From Halopseudomonas pachastrellae (GTDB taxonomy: Bacteria; Pseudomonadota; Gammaproteobacteria; Pseudomonadales; Pseudomonadaceae): a stretch of 64,000 nt of DNA. The stretch is taken from positions 256,003 through 320,002 of the forward strand of contig NZ_FOUD01000001.1 in NCBI RefSeq assembly GCF_900114765.1, given 5' to 3'. The notes beneath the pieces were generated by a model. That model saw only the letters and a list, made by a program, of their open reading frames with translations, had not been told where the DNA came from and made no database searches. A program made the position numbers and the translations under genes. How positions within the stretch are numbered: the first letter of the stretch is position 1; each line of letters starts with the position of its first letter. Of the stretch, positions 31,796 through 41,244 are shown in pieces.

Positions 31796-32854
31796 ATGTC
31801 CCAGATTTCAGAGCGTCTGCTGGTACAGGCGCACCTGGACGCCAAGGCGCCTGCGCCATTGAGCGATGCCGAAAAGGCCGACTATAAGGCCCGTATTGCC
31901 GCTGCGCTGAAGGCGCATAATGCGGTACTGGTTGCCCACTATTACACTGATCCACTGCTGCAGGAGCTGGCCGAAGAGACCGGTGGTTGCGTGTCTGACT
32001 CGCTGGAGATGGCTCGTTTTGGGCGTGACCACGAGGCAACCACGCTGATCGTGGCTGGTGTGCGTTTTATGGGCGAGACCTCCAAGATTCTCAGCCCGCA
32101 CAAGCGCGTTCTGATGCCGACTCTGGAGGCGACCTGTTCGCTGGATCTGGGCTGTCAGATTGACGAGTTTTCGGCTTTCTGCGATCAGCATCCCGACCGC
32201 ACCGTGGTGGTGTACGCCAATACCTCGGCGGCGGTAAAGGCGCGAGCTGACTGGGTGGTTACCTCGAGCTGCGCACTGCCGATTGTCGAGCACCTGATCG
32301 ACAAGGGTGAAAAAATCCTCTGGGCTCCGGACCAGCACCTGGGTAACTACATCCAGCGTGAAACTGGCGCCGATATGCTGCTGTGGCAGGGCTCCTGTAT
32401 CGTGCACGAGGAGTTCAAGGCCAAAGTGCTCGAAGACCTGCGCAAGGTGCACCCCGAGGCAGCCATTCTGGTGCATCCGGAGTCGCCCCAGGCGGTGGTA
32501 GAACTGGCAGACGTGGTTGGCTCGACCAGCCAGCTGATTCAGGCCACCCGCGACTTGCCGAACCCCACGTTTATCGTGGCAACGGATCGCGGCATCTTCT
32601 ACAAGATGCAGCAGGCCGCGCCCGACCGCTTGCTGATCGAGGCGCCAACGGCCGGCAACGGGGCTACCTGTCGCAGCTGCGCGCACTGCCCGTGGATGGC
32701 GATGAACACCTTGCCGCGCGTGCTGGCTGCGCTGGAGACCGGCGCCGATGAGATCCATGTGGACCCCGACCTGATTCCCAAGGCCGTCAGGCCGCTGGAT
32801 CGCATGCTGGACTTTACCCGCAACGCCAACCTTGCCGCCAAAGGCAACGCCTGA
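31796..32854 (+). CDS. nadA: Quinolinate synthase A
   Basis: A 352-residue [4Fe-4S] enzyme that condenses iminoaspartate with DHAP to quinolinate in NAD synthesis. Conserved parts include [31 protein letters not shown], and the cluster Cys residues: one in ATCSLDLGC, one in [11 protein letters not shown] and one in the C-terminal [14 protein letters not shown] possible extended -10 (TGCTACAAT, ending at 31763) lies 32 bp upstream. A strong terminator follows. Confidence 0.96.
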   Translation: MSQISERLLVQAHLDAKAPAPLSDAEKADYKARIAAALKAHNAVLVAHYYTDPLLQELAEETGGCVSDSLEMARFGRDHEATTLIVAGVRFMGETSKILSPHKRVLMPTLEATCSLDLGCQIDEFSAFCDQHPDRTVVVYANTSAAVKARADWVVTSSCALPIVEHLIDKGEKILWAPDQHLGNYIQRETGADMLLWQGSCIVHEEFKAKVLEDLRKVHPEAAILVHPESPQAVVELADVVGSTSQLIQATRDLPNPTFIVATDRGIFYKMQQAAPDRLLIEAPTAGNGATCRSCAHCPWMAMNTLPRVLAALETGADEIHVDPDLIPKAVRPLDRMLDFTRNANLAAKGNA

Positions 32855-32856
32855 CA

Positions 32857-32890
32857 CAACACAGCCGCCCTAGGGCGGCTGTGTTGCTTT
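32857..32890 (+). terminator. Terminator between nadA and bepA
   Basis: CAACACAGCCGCCC pairs perfectly with GGGCGGCTGTGTTG around TA, then CTTTAT. Likely serves both convergent genes. Confidence 0.8.
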
Positions 32891-32916
32891 ATGGGGTGTA
32901 TGTACTTTTCCGGCGC

Positions 32917-34383
32917 TTACATGGATTCAACCAGGGCGCGTTGGCGGCGCAGGGCGTTTTGCTGCTCCTTGATGCGCGAGGTGGTAACAAAATTGCCGCC
33001 GGCGCGCTCCAGTGCCAGGGTCAATTGCTGCTCCGCCTGCTGCAGATCACCGGTCAGCTTGAAGTAGTGCGCGCGGGCCAGATGAACACCCAGGATATTG
33101 CCCGCCAGGCCGCGAATCTCGGCGGCCAGGTACCACACGTCCGGGTCGTCATCGCGGCGGCTGGCCAGGCGATCAATGGCGCGTTCGGCGTCGGCGTACT
33201 GCTGCTGTTTGAGCAGCAGATCGGCTTCGACAAAATCCAGCGGGAAGTTGTTCGGAAAGCGCTGCTGCATGGTGTGCGTGCGCTCCAGTGCCTGAGCAAG
33301 CCGGCCAGCGTTGGTGTCCAGCTCAATCTGAGCCAGGTTAAACAGCCGGCTGTTCGGGCTCTCTGTCAGTAGTGGGGCAAGGGCCTCGTTTGCCTCGTCG
33401 TGCTGGCCGCTGCGCGACAGCGCCAGCGCCAGGCCATAGCGAGCTGCATCATGATTGCCGTCGTGGTCGTCCAGCAGAGCGCGGAAGCGCTTGGCCGACA
33501 GGCCTGGGCTCTGCTCGTACTTGAGTTGCACTCGGGCCCGCATTAACTGGTATTCAAGCGTGTCGGTTTCGCCGCCGGCAGGCAGCTGGTCCGCACGGTT
33601 GCGAGTGTCGGCCATACGTGACTGGCTGACCGGGTGGGTGAGCAGAAACTCTGGCGGGTTGCTGTCATAGCGGCTCAGTTGGGCAAGCCGCTCGAACATG
33701 GTCGGCATGGACTTGGGGTCATAGCCGGCGCGTTCCAGGTTGACCAGGCCAATGCGGTCGGCTTCTTGTTCGTTCTGGCGGGAGAAGCGTCGCTGCTCCT
33801 GGATGGCGGCCGCCTGCGTTGAAGCCAGCGCCGCAAAGCCTGCATCGCCGCCGCCTGCAGCTGCCAACACGATCGATGCCAGCATCGCAGTCATGAAGGG
33901 CACCTGCATGCGTTGTTGCTGTTCCAGGCCGCGGGCAAAGTGGCGCTGAGACAAGTGCGCCAGTTCGTGCGCCATGACCGAGGCAAACTCGGCCTCGCTC
34001 TGGGCATGCAGAAACAGGCCGCCGTTGACGCCAACCACACCGCCGGGAGCGGCAAAGGCGTTGAGTTGCGGGCTGTCGATCAGAATAAAGGCCAGGCGCC
34101 GATCACTCAGTTGGCTGGTTTCGGCCAGGCGGTAGGTGCGTTCTTCGACAAAGTCCTTGAGTTGCGGGTCGTCCAGGGTGGGCACGGCGCCGCGCAGCAT
34201 GGTCAGCCAGGTGCGGCCGAGTTGATACTCCTGCTCGCGCGACATCATTGACGAGCTGGTGTCGCCCAGCGAGGGCAGGTTGAATTCATCCGCACTGGCG
34301 CCGGGGGCGGCGGGCAGGCTGAGTGTGCCGACCAGTAGCGCCGCAGCCAGCAGGCGTTTCGCGGACATGGTTTCTTGCATCAT
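32917..34383 (-). CDS. bepA: Periplasmic M48 metalloprotease/chaperone BepA-like
   Basis: A 488-residue protein with a signal peptide (cleavage near GASADEF). The M48 domain carries VMAHELAHLSQRH, the zinc HExxH site, and a downstream Glu in NEQEADRIGL as third ligand. The C-terminal ~190 residues form TPR repeats. BepA degrades or helps assemble LptD and other outer-membrane proteins. The start is uncertain: ATGATG at 34383 or an internal ATG at 34368; neither has a strong ribosome site. Convergent to nadA, divergent from tusA. Confidence 0.9.
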   Translation of the reverse strand: MMQETMSAKRLLAAALLVGTLSLPAAPGASADEFNLPSLGDTSSSMMSREQEYQLGRTWLTMLRGAVPTLDDPQLKDFVEERTYRLAETSQLSDRRLAFILIDSPQLNAFAAPGGVVGVNGGLFLHAQSEAEFASVMAHELAHLSQRHFARGLEQQQRMQVPFMTAMLASIVLAAAGGGDAGFAALASTQAAAIQEQRRFSRQNEQEADRIGLVNLERAGYDPKSMPTMFERLAQLSRYDSNPPEFLLTHPVSQSRMADTRNRADQLPAGGETDTLEYQLMRARVQLKYEQSPGLSAKRFRALLDDHDGNHDAARYGLALALSRSGQHDEANEALAPLLTESPNSRLFNLAQIELDTNAGRLAQALERTHTMQQRFPNNFPLDFVEADLLLKQQQYADAERAIDRLASRRDDDPDVWYLAAEIRGLAGNILGVHLARAHYFKLTGDLQQAEQQLTLALERAGGNFVTTSRIKEQQNALRRQRALVESM

Positions 34384-34466
34384 TTTTGTCTCATACCGGG
34401 TCTGGCTGTTGTCGAGAGGAGCGCCTGCAAGGCTATACTGTCGCCCACTTGCCGTGGAGCCCTTGC

Positions 34467-34709
34467 ATGCCTGTTGATCTGCCCATCGATGCTGTTGTTG
34501 ACGCCCGTGGACTTAGCTGTCCGCTACCCCTGCTGAAGGCCAAGCAGGCGCTGAACAGCATGTTAGCAGGCCAGACGTTGCATGTAATGGCTACCGATGC
34601 CGGTTCCGAGCGGGACTTTCAACGCTTTGCGGAACTGTCCGGAAATCACTTGCTTGAGGCCCGTGTCTTGGACGGCGAATTTCACTATTGGTTGCGTAAA
34701 GCAGATTAA
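34467..34709 (+). CDS. tusA: Sulfur carrier protein TusA
   Basis: An 80-residue SirA/TusA fold protein. The CPxP motif is in ARGLSCPLPLLKAKQAL, with the sulfur-carrying Cys. It passes persulfide sulfur from IscS to the tRNA 2-thiouridine pathway and to other acceptors. The ATG at 34467 follows GTGGAGCC. perM begins 5 bp after its stop, so the pair is co-transcribed. Confidence 0.92.
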   Translation: MPVDLPIDAVVDARGLSCPLPLLKAKQALNSMLAGQTLHVMATDAGSERDFQRFAELSGNHLLEARVLDGEFHYWLRKAD

Positions 34710-34714
34710 TTCAC

Positions 34715-35794
34715 ATGTTAAAAGTCTTTCAGGGCTGGGTTCAGCGTTATTTCTCTGATGAAGAAGCGGTCGTGCTGGCAGTGGTGCTGGCGCTGGGCTT
34801 TGCGATCGTCATTTCTTTTGGCGATAAGTTGGCACCGCTACTCACGGGTGTCGTGCTGGCCTACCTGCTGCAGGGGCTGGTGACGCGCCTGCAGCGCTGG
34901 TTGCCGCATTCGCTGGCGGTGTGGATTGTCTTTCTGTTGTTCCTGGGCGCGTTGGCGGCGTTGTTTGGCGTGGTCATTCCGCTGGTCTGGAAGCAGATGC
35001 TCAACCTGTTCAACGAGCTGCCGGGCATGCTGGGTGAGTGGCGTGCTCAGTTGCTGCACCTGCCTGAAGAATACCCCTCGTTTATCTCCGAGGCGCAGAT
35101 CGAGCGCCTGATGAACTCCATCAACGGTGAGGTGGGTGCCTTCGGGCAATGGGCGCTGTCGCAGTCGCTGGCCAGCCTGCCGGTGGTAGTGACCGTGCTG
35201 GTGTATCTGGTGCTGGTGCCGATTCTGGTGTTTTTCTTCCTTAAGGACAGCCAGACCCTGACGGCCTGGACTGTTAGCCACCTGCCGCGTGAGCGCAGGC
35301 TGATGCGGGTGGTGTGGACCGAGATGAATCAGCAGATTGCCAACTATATTCGCGGCAAGGCGGTGGAGATTTTGATCGTTGGCGCGGTGACCTATATTTC
35401 CTTCGCCATTCTGGGGGTCAACTACGCGGCGTTGCTGGCAGTGCTGGTGGGGTTGTCGGTGCTGGTGCCCTACATCGGCGCTACGGTGGTGACCATTCCG
35501 GTGGCGCTGATCGGCCTGTTCCAGTGGGGGCTAGGTAACGAGTTCATGGTGCTGATGATCGTTTATGCCGTGATTCAGGCGCTGGACGGTAACGTGCTGG
35601 TGCCCATCCTGTTCTCCGAGGCGGTGAACCTGCACCCGGTTGCGATTATCGCGGCCGTGCTGATCTTTGGCGGGTTGTGGGGCTTCTGGGGAGTGTTCTT
35701 CGCTATCCCGCTGGCGACCCTGTTCAAGGCCGTGCTCTACGCTTGGCCGCGTGGGCTGGAGGCGGCGCACGACGCCCAGGCCGAGCAGGCCTGA
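34715..35794 (+). CDS. perM: AI-2E/PerM-family transporter
   Basis: A 359-residue inner-membrane protein with about eight helices. Family landmarks include the N-terminal pair (AVVLALGFAIVISFG and LTGVVLAYLLQGLV), an amphipathic middle region (residues ~100-150), and the C-terminal GNVLVPILFSEAVNLHPVAI and FFAIPLATLFKAV. Members export various small molecules; the substrate is unknown. Downstream of tusA, convergent to bcp. Confidence 0.88.
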   Translation: MLKVFQGWVQRYFSDEEAVVLAVVLALGFAIVISFGDKLAPLLTGVVLAYLLQGLVTRLQRWLPHSLAVWIVFLLFLGALAALFGVVIPLVWKQMLNLFNELPGMLGEWRAQLLHLPEEYPSFISEAQIERLMNSINGEVGAFGQWALSQSLASLPVVVTVLVYLVLVPILVFFFLKDSQTLTAWTVSHLPRERRLMRVVWTEMNQQIANYIRGKAVEILIVGAVTYISFAILGVNYAALLAVLVGLSVLVPYIGATVVTIPVALIGLFQWGLGNEFMVLMIVYAVIQALDGNVLVPILFSEAVNLHPVAIIAAVLIFGGLWGFWGVFFAIPLATLFKAVLYAWPRGLEAAHDAQAEQA

Positions 35795-35821
35795 GCGCCG
35801 ACCATCAGGCGCTGTAGCAGG

Positions 35822-36286
35822 TTACAGCGCCTGGACTTCTGCCAGTACCTCGGCAACATGCCCCGGTACCTTCACCTTGCGCCACTCATGACGCAGCACG
35901 CCTTGTTCATCGAACACAAAGGTGCTGCGCTCGATCCCCTCGTATTCCTTACCGTAGAGCTTCTTGGGCTTGATCACGTCGAAAAGGCGGCAGAATGATT
36001 CGTCCGGGTCGCTGATCAGCTCGAACGGAAACTCATGCTTGGTCTTGAAGTTGGTGTGCGTGCGCAGGCTGTCGCGCGAGACGCCATAGATCACGGCGCC
36101 GGCCTCGGTAAAGGCCTCGTAGTTGTCGCGAAAATCCTGACCTTCGGTGGTGCAGCCCGGGGTGTTGTCTTTGGGGTAGAAGTAGATGACTACCTTTTTG
36201 CCGGCCAGGCTGGCAGGCGTGACGGTCTGGTCGCCGGTAGCGCTGGCGCTGAAGTCGGGGATGGGCTGATTCAGTTCAACGGACAT
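35822..36286 (-). CDS. bcp: Thioredoxin-dependent peroxiredoxin (Bcp/PrxQ)
   Basis: A 154-residue peroxiredoxin. FYPKDNTPGCTTEGQDFR contains the peroxidatic Cys, and no typical resolving Cys follows five residues later (the usual Bcp spacing CxxxxC is replaced by CTTEGQ), so it may be of the one-Cys form. Residues PDESFCRLF hold another Cys. The ATG at 36286 has AAGGAG upstream. It shares a transcript with gcvR, 21 bp upstream. Confidence 0.9.
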   Translation of the reverse strand: MSVELNQPIPDFSASATGDQTVTPASLAGKKVVIYFYPKDNTPGCTTEGQDFRDNYEAFTEAGAVIYGVSRDSLRTHTNFKTKHEFPFELISDPDESFCRLFDVIKPKKLYGKEYEGIERSTFVFDEQGVLRHEWRKVKVPGHVAEVLAEVQAL

Positions 36287-36307
36287 GGGCGGTCTCCTTG
36301 TCAAATA

Positions 36308-36865
36308 TCAGTGCAGTGGACGCCAGGGTTCGATCACTGCGTCCAGATTCAGTTCGTCGCAAAAGTCCAGAAACTGTTCGCGCAGCCAGCTCAGCTGGGT
36401 TTGCGCCGGGATGGCGATGGTCAGCGTCAGGTTGAGCATGGGGGTGCCGGTGTGCTGGGCCTGATAGGTGAAGCTCTGCAGCTCCTCTATGTCGATGCTC
36501 AGCTGCTGGAAGAAGTTGCACAGCTCACCGACCAGCTCCGGGCGTTGGGCGGCGGTCACAAAGACGTTGTAGGGCAGGGCCTGCGGGCGCTCGTCCAGGC
36601 TGTGGCTGCGCGACATGGAGAGCAAGATGTGTTCGCGCTTGGCCAGCGGCGGCAGCAGGGCTTCCAGTCGAGCCAGAGCGTCCCAGTTGCCGCTGACCTG
36701 CAGCAACAATACGGCGCAGCTGCCGTGGCGACTCATGCGGCTGCTGACAATCTGGCAGCGATGCTCGGTGCACAGGCGGGTCAACAGGCTGGCCAGCGAT
36801 GTGGTTTCCTGGCCCATGACGTTAATGACCAGATATTGCTCGCGTTGACCCGGTTGGGTGGACAT
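36308..36865 (-). CDS. gcvR: Glycine cleavage repressor-like ACT-domain protein
   Basis: A 185-residue protein with two ACT domains (residues ~10-85 and ~96-175), seen in EQYLVINVMGQETTSLASLL and NVFVTAAQRPELVGELCNFF. GcvR senses glycine and antagonises GcvA in enteric bacteria; in pseudomonads the protein sits, as here, between bcp and dapA and its target is less clear. Divergent from dapA with 245 bp between. Confidence 0.85.
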   Translation of the reverse strand: MSTQPGQREQYLVINVMGQETTSLASLLTRLCTEHRCQIVSSRMSRHGSCAVLLLQVSGNWDALARLEALLPPLAKREHILLSMSRSHSLDERPQALPYNVFVTAAQRPELVGELCNFFQQLSIDIEELQSFTYQAQHTGTPMLNLTLTIAIPAQTQLSWLREQFLDFCDELNLDAVIEPWRPLH

Positions 36866-37110
36866 GGTGATCCTCTAGTTCACGGAAGCGCCTTGTGGGC
36901 GCGATAGACAAGCGTCTATTGTCCCAGCCTGCCGGAAGCGGGGCAACTGCCCGTGCTGCATGCCCTGGCGCTTTTTGTCTGATGCGCTGGCTTCTGCTGC
37001 CAGGGCGCTTGAGTACCTGCCGCCGGCATGTGCAATTAATCGGCGCGTCGCTTGTACTGGCTGCGGGGCGAAAGTACCATTGTCGTTTATTGTTCCAAGT
37101 GGAGAGTTGC

Positions 37111-37986
37111 ATGATCTCGGGCAGTCTGGTGGCGCTGGTTACACCCATGGATTCAAACGGAGACCTGGATTGGCAGGCTCTGGAGCGCCTGATCGACTTC
37201 CACCTGGAAAAGGGTACCGACGGCATTGTTGCGGTAGGTACCTCAGGTGAGTCCGCTACTCTGGACATGGCTGAGCACAAGGAAGCCATTCGCCGCGTTG
37301 TGCAGCAGGTCGCTGGTCGTATCCCGGTGATTGCCGGTACCGGCGCCAACTCCACGCGCGAAGCCGTTGAGCTGACTGAAGCCGCCCGCAGCGTTGGCGC
37401 CGATGCTGCTTTGCTGGTTACTCCTTACTACAACAAGCCGACTCAGGAAGGCTTGTATCTGCACCACAAGCATATCGCTGAAGCCGTTGCCATTCCGCAG
37501 ATTCTCTATAACGTCCCCGGCCGTACCGCCTGCGACATGCTGCCGGAAACGGTTGAACGCCTGTCTGCCATCGACAATATCGTCGGCATCAAGGAAGCAA
37601 CCGGCGACCTGCAGCGCGCCCGTGAAGTGATCGAGCGGGTGGGTGATCGCATGGCCGTGTATTCTGGTGACGATGCCACTGCAGTTGAGCTGATCCTGCT
37701 GGGCGGCAAGGGCAATATCTCTGTTACCGCCAACGTAGCCCCCCTGCAAATGCATGAAATGTGCGCGGCCGCCCTGCGTGGCGATGAGGCAACCGCGCGC
37801 CGTCTGAACGAAGCGCTGATGCCGCTGCACAAGGCGCTGTTTATCGAAGCCAATCCGATCCCCGTCAAGTGGGCCCTGCTGGAAATGGGCCTGATTGCTG
37901 ACGGCATTCGCCTGCCGCTGACCCCGCTCAGTGCCCGTTGCCATGACACCGTTCATGGTGCATTGCGTCAGTGCGGCCTGCTCTAA
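37111..37986 (+). CDS. dapA: 4-hydroxy-tetrahydrodipicolinate synthase
   Basis: A 291-residue (beta/alpha)8 enzyme that condenses pyruvate with aspartate semialdehyde on the lysine/diaminopimelate path. The Schiff-base Lys is in [15 protein letters not shown], preceded by [25 protein letters not shown] (catalytic Tyr) and [11 protein letters not shown]. The ATG at 37111 follows GTGGAGAG. bamC starts 34 bp later, the usual dapA-bamC pair. Confidence 0.96.
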   Translation: MISGSLVALVTPMDSNGDLDWQALERLIDFHLEKGTDGIVAVGTSGESATLDMAEHKEAIRRVVQQVAGRIPVIAGTGANSTREAVELTEAARSVGADAALLVTPYYNKPTQEGLYLHHKHIAEAVAIPQILYNVPGRTACDMLPETVERLSAIDNIVGIKEATGDLQRAREVIERVGDRMAVYSGDDATAVELILLGGKGNISVTANVAPLQMHEMCAAALRGDEATARRLNEALMPLHKALFIEANPIPVKWALLEMGLIADGIRLPLTPLSARCHDTVHGALRQCGLL

Positions 37987-38020
37987 TCAATCGGAACACC
38001 TGTTGACCAAGGAAACATTT

Positions 38021-39160
38021 ATGAAGCCTGTGCTGAGTGCACTGACCCTGGGAGTTTTGGCCAGCCTGAGTGGCTGTGGGTATCTGATGGGAGACAACGG
38101 CTACTTCCGCGATCGGGCCGGTGACTATCAACAGGCCGAGGTCAAGCCGCGCATGACCGTGCCGGCAGATCTGGAAAGCAAGCCCATGGGCGATCTGCTG
38201 CCGGTGCCGGGCCAGGTAGCTGCCGCCCCGCAGCCGGGCGAAAAGTTCGAAACCCCACGCCCGCGTCCGATGGCCGCTGGTGTCGATACCTCTACTTTCT
38301 CTCTGCAGCAGGAAGGCAGCCAGCGCTGGGTTCTGGCTCAACTGCCGGCCTCCGACGTCTGGCCGCTGCTGCAGCGTTTCTGGTCTGACTACCGGGTCCC
38401 CATGGCGCAGAGCGATGCGGCCCTGAGCGAAGCCTCTACCCAGTGGGTCGATTTCAGCGAGTCGGCCGGTAACCCGCTGGTACGCCGCATGCTGCCGCTG
38501 GTGCAGGAAGGGCAGCGCATTGATAACGAGGAACAGCGTTTCCGCGTGCGCCTGGAGCCCGGCGTGAACAACGGCACCGCCGAGATCAAGGTGCTGCATC
38601 AGGCCCGTGACCTGGGTGATGACGACAGCGAGTGGCCGCGTCGCTCCGACAATGCCAACTTTGAGCGTGCACTGCTCGCCGAGCTGGAAACCTACCTGAA
38701 CCAAAGCACCAGCACCGATGGCCCGGCGCTGGTCTCAAGCATCATCAACAGTGGCCCGGTAGAGACCAGTCTTGAGCAGGATGGCGCCGGCAACAGCGTG
38801 TTGTACATGATGACCGACTTCAACCGTGCGTGGTCTGATGTGGGCGAAGCGCTGGCACGCGCTGATGTCTATGTCACCGACTACAACCGCAGCTCCGGCG
38901 TCTACTACGTCAATCTGGATCAGACCCGCTCCGAGCAAGAGGAGGAGCCCGGCTTCTTCGCGCGCTGGTTTGGCGGTGATGATAAAGACGAGCAAGTTGA
39001 AGACGACGGCAGCCAGCTGCAGGTGCGCCTGACGCCGACCTCCAACCGTATTGAAGTTAGCGTTGATGCCGGTATTGAGCATTCTGCCGACGGCACGACC
39101 GCCCGTGAGCTGCTCGAGCGTATCCAACGCGGCCTGAATGAGCGGCCGCCGCGGCAGTGA
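38021..39160 (+). CDS. bamC: Outer-membrane assembly lipoprotein BamC
   Basis: A 379-residue lipoprotein. The signal ends LASLSGC (lipobox, Cys19 on this start), then a long flexible N-terminal stretch that binds BamD, and two helix-grip domains (residues ~90-215 and ~240-375). It is part of the BAM complex that folds outer-membrane beta-barrel proteins. The ATG at 38021 is preceded by AAGGAAACA. It overlaps the next gene by 4 bp. Confidence 0.9.
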   Translation: MKPVLSALTLGVLASLSGCGYLMGDNGYFRDRAGDYQQAEVKPRMTVPADLESKPMGDLLPVPGQVAAAPQPGEKFETPRPRPMAAGVDTSTFSLQQEGSQRWVLAQLPASDVWPLLQRFWSDYRVPMAQSDAALSEASTQWVDFSESAGNPLVRRMLPLVQEGQRIDNEEQRFRVRLEPGVNNGTAEIKVLHQARDLGDDDSEWPRRSDNANFERALLAELETYLNQSTSTDGPALVSSIINSGPVETSLEQDGAGNSVLYMMTDFNRAWSDVGEALARADVYVTDYNRSSGVYYVNLDQTRSEQEEEPGFFARWFGGDDKDEQVEDDGSQLQVRLTPTSNRIEVSVDAGIEHSADGTTARELLERIQRGLNERPPRQ

Positions 39161-39918
39161 GGTATTGCTCCCTCGGCAGCGGTAGTCGCGGCAACGGCAC
39201 CTTGATTGAACAGGGTGCCAGCCGAGTGCTGGTAGATTGCGGTTTCAGTTTGCGTGCCACCGAGCAGCGCCTGCGCCAGGCCGGCACCAGTGGCGATCAG
39301 CTCAGTGCCATTCTGGTTACCCACGAGCACAGCGATCACATTCAGGGGGTCGCCAAGCTGGCCCGGCGGTATGAGCTGCCGGTCTATCTGACGCCGGGCA
39401 CAGGTTACGCACTGCGCGAGGAAGCGGGGCTGGACATTCGCCACGTCGACCTGCACGGGCGCTTTGTTGTTGGCGAGCTTGAGGTTACCCCTGTTGCCGT
39501 GCCCCATGATGCCAGAGAGCCTTGCCAGTACATCTTTGACAATGGGCGCCAGCGTCTTGGCGTGTTGACCGATACCGGCACCATTACGCCCTGGATTGTC
39601 GAGCAATATGCCGATCTGGATGCACTTTTCCTTGAAGCCAACTATGATCCGCACATGCTGTCGAGTGGCCCTTACCCAGCGTTTCTGAAGGCTCGGGTTG
39701 GCGGCAATCTCGGCCACCTGAGCAATCAGCAGGCAGCGGGTTTTCTGCGGATCGCTGGCCTGGAGCGGCTACGGCACATTGCCGTGGCGCATATCAGTGA
39801 AAAGAACAACCGCCCGGAGCTGGCGTTGGCAGCGTTGCAAGACGCACTGACAGACTGGTCCGGCGAGCTGCTGCTGGCGCAGCAGGACCAGGGGCTGCCC
39901 TGGCAATCAATTCAATAA
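39157..39918 (+). CDS. Metallo-beta-lactamase-fold hydrolase
   Basis: A 253-residue hydrolase of the YycJ/WalJ-like branch. Motif [10 protein letters not shown] holds the main metal ligands, preceded by [34 protein letters not shown] and LGHLSN carry further His and Asp ligands. Family members include exonuclease-like enzymes. Start is the GTG at 39157 inside the bamC stop. purC follows 37 bp later. Confidence 0.88.
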   Translation: MRYCSLGSGSRGNGTLIEQGASRVLVDCGFSLRATEQRLRQAGTSGDQLSAILVTHEHSDHIQGVAKLARRYELPVYLTPGTGYALREEAGLDIRHVDLHGRFVVGELEVTPVAVPHDAREPCQYIFDNGRQRLGVLTDTGTITPWIVEQYADLDALFLEANYDPHMLSSGPYPAFLKARVGGNLGHLSNQQAAGFLRIAGLERLRHIAVAHISEKNNRPELALAALQDALTDWSGELLLAQQDQGLPWQSIQ

Positions 39919-39955
39919 CTGCCCATCACCATTTTGCGGACAGCGGGAGCCGATA

Positions 39956-40669
39956 ATGGAAAAACGTAACGAACTCTATCGCGGTAAAGCCAAGTCGGTG
40001 TACACCACCGACGACCCGGATCGGCTGGTCCTGCTGTTCCGCAACGACACCTCCGCCTTTGATGGGAAGAAGATCGAACAGCTCGATCGTAAGGGCATGG
40101 TCAACAACCGCTTCAACGCCTTCATTATGCAAAAGCTCGAAGAAGCGGGCATCCCGACCCAGTTTGACGCCTTGCTGTCGGACAACGAGTGCTTGGTCAA
40201 AAAACTCGACATGATCCCGGTCGAATGCGTCGTGCGTAACTTCGCCGCCGGCAGTCTGGTCAAGCGTCTGGGTGTGGAAGAGGGCATGGCCCTGACGCCA
40301 CCCACCTTCGAACTGTTCCTGAAAGACGACGCCAAGGGCGACCCCTTCATCAACCAGTCCCACGTTGTTACCTTCGGCTGGGCGACCGCTGAACAGCTGG
40401 CGCGCATGCAGGAACTGACCCTCAAGATCAACGACATCCTCAAAGGCCTGTTTGACGATGCCGGCCTGTTGCTGGTGGACTTCAAACTGGAGTTTGGCCT
40501 GTTCAACGGCGAGATCGTACTGGGCGACGAGTTCAGCCCGGACGGCTGCCGCCTGTGGGACAAGGAAACCCGTAAAAAGATGGACAAGGATCGTTTCCGT
40601 CAGGGCCTGGGCGGCGTTATCGAAGCCTACGAAGAAGTAGCCCAACGCCTCGGCGTGCCGCTGTCCTGA
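39956..40669 (+). CDS. purC: Phosphoribosylaminoimidazole-succinocarboxamide synthase
   Basis: A 237-residue SAICAR synthetase that joins CAIR and aspartate with ATP. N-terminal [20 protein letters not shown] is the nucleotide-binding hairpin, followed by [19 protein letters not shown] and [20 protein letters not shown]. Length is standard for the short bacterial form. It is the last core gene before the tRNA-Ser boundary. Confidence 0.97.
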   Translation: MEKRNELYRGKAKSVYTTDDPDRLVLLFRNDTSAFDGKKIEQLDRKGMVNNRFNAFIMQKLEEAGIPTQFDALLSDNECLVKKLDMIPVECVVRNFAAGSLVKRLGVEEGMALTPPTFELFLKDDAKGDPFINQSHVVTFGWATAEQLARMQELTLKINDILKGLFDDAGLLLVDFKLEFGLFNGEIVLGDEFSPDGCRLWDKETRKKMDKDRFRQGLGGVIEAYEEVAQRLGVPLS

Positions 40670-40722
40670 GCATCTTCGGCTACCGCATTGTCAGCAAAAG
40701 CTGGTAATATGCGCGCCGACTT

Positions 40723-40812
40723 GGAGAGTTGCCAGAGTGGTCGAATGGGACGGATTCGAAATCCGTTGTACGGGCAACCGTACCCAGGGTTCGAATCCCT
40801 GACTCTCCGCCA
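40723..40812 (+). tRNA. tRNA-Ser (anticodon CGA)
   Basis: 90 nt with a long variable arm, typical of class II tRNA. The acceptor GGAGAGT pairs with ACTCTCC, the anticodon stem ACGGA/TCCGT encloses the loop TTCGAAA with anticodon CGA, the variable arm is TGTACGGGCAACCGTACC-like, the T arm contains GGTTCGAATCC, and CCA is encoded. The 3' end is copied at 41065-41079. Confidence 0.97.
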
Positions 40813-40813
40813 A

Positions 40814-40852
40814 TAAACAAAAACGCCCAGCCTAGCTGGGCGTTTTTGTTTA
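40814..40852 (+). terminator. Terminator of tRNA-Ser
   Basis: A perfect 18-bp stem (40814-40831 with 40835-40852) around a 3-base loop, with A and T tracts built into it, immediately after the tRNA. The core is duplicated at 41001. Confidence 0.85.
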
Positions 40853-41068
40853 TCCGGAGGGTTCTCGGAGAGAACCCTCGTTCGACCGAGCCTGCAACGC
40901 AGGCGAGGAACGCCGGAGCAAAGCGACGGCGGCCCCTCGAAGAGGGGTGAGGCGCGCAGCGCCGAATAATCCCTGACGGGGTACCAGGCCACTCCATTCT
41001 CCAGCCTAGCTGGGCGTTTTTGTTTGTCCGGTGAGCTCTCGGTGAGAACCCTCGTTCGACCGAGCCTG
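40827..41068. repeat. Pair of 68-bp direct repeats flanking a GC-rich spacer
   Basis: Copy A (40827-40894) and copy B (41001-41068) share terminator core, a TCTCGG(A/T)GAGAACCC hairpin and CTCGTTCGACCGAGCCTG, with only a few differences. The spacer (40895-41000) holds a GCGACGGCGGCCCCTCGAAG segment and hairpins but no gene. Copy B runs directly into a copy of the tRNA-Ser 3' end. The arrangement looks like a duplication of the tRNA-Ser flank. Confidence 0.65.
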
Positions 41069-41079
41069 ACTCTCCGCCA
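41065..41079 (+). other. Partial copy of the tRNA-Ser 3' end (att-like)
   Basis: CCTGACTCTCCGCCA is identical to the last 15 bases of tRNA-Ser (40798-40812). Duplicated tRNA 3' ends mark integration of islands or prophages by tyrosine recombinases. No integrase gene is visible in the window, so this is a remnant or one boundary of a larger element. Confidence 0.6.
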
Positions 41080-41123
41080 TTGTTGTGCGTCAAGCCCGTT
41101 TTACGGGGCTTCAGAGTGCTGAC

Positions 41124-41156
41124 AAAGCCCCTAGCCGAAAGGCGGGGGCTTTTGTT
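41124..41156 (+). terminator. Intrinsic terminator-like hairpin in the tRNA-Ser flank
   Basis: AAAGCCCC pairs with GGGGCTTT, enclosing a GCC-GAAA-GGC minihairpin, then TTGTTT. No gene upstream explains it except tRNA-Ser read-through. Confidence 0.6.
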
Positions 41157-41244
41157 TAATGGGTTGTCGTTTACTGCAGGCTGTAGTGGCCACTAATCCC
41201 GGACACCAAGTTAGGGGGTAGAATCGCCATCAGCGAGGTGTTCA

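Noticed and set aside
40688-40710. TTGTCA and TAATAT as a promoter for tRNA-Ser
   Set aside because: The spacing is only 11 bp, too short for a sigma-70 promoter; the -10 may be real with a different -35.
40627-41093. Minus-strand frames over tRNA-Ser giving a GGESGIRTLGT-like peptide
   Set aside because: This is the well-known spurious translation of a tRNA-Ser gene and its flanks, not a protein.
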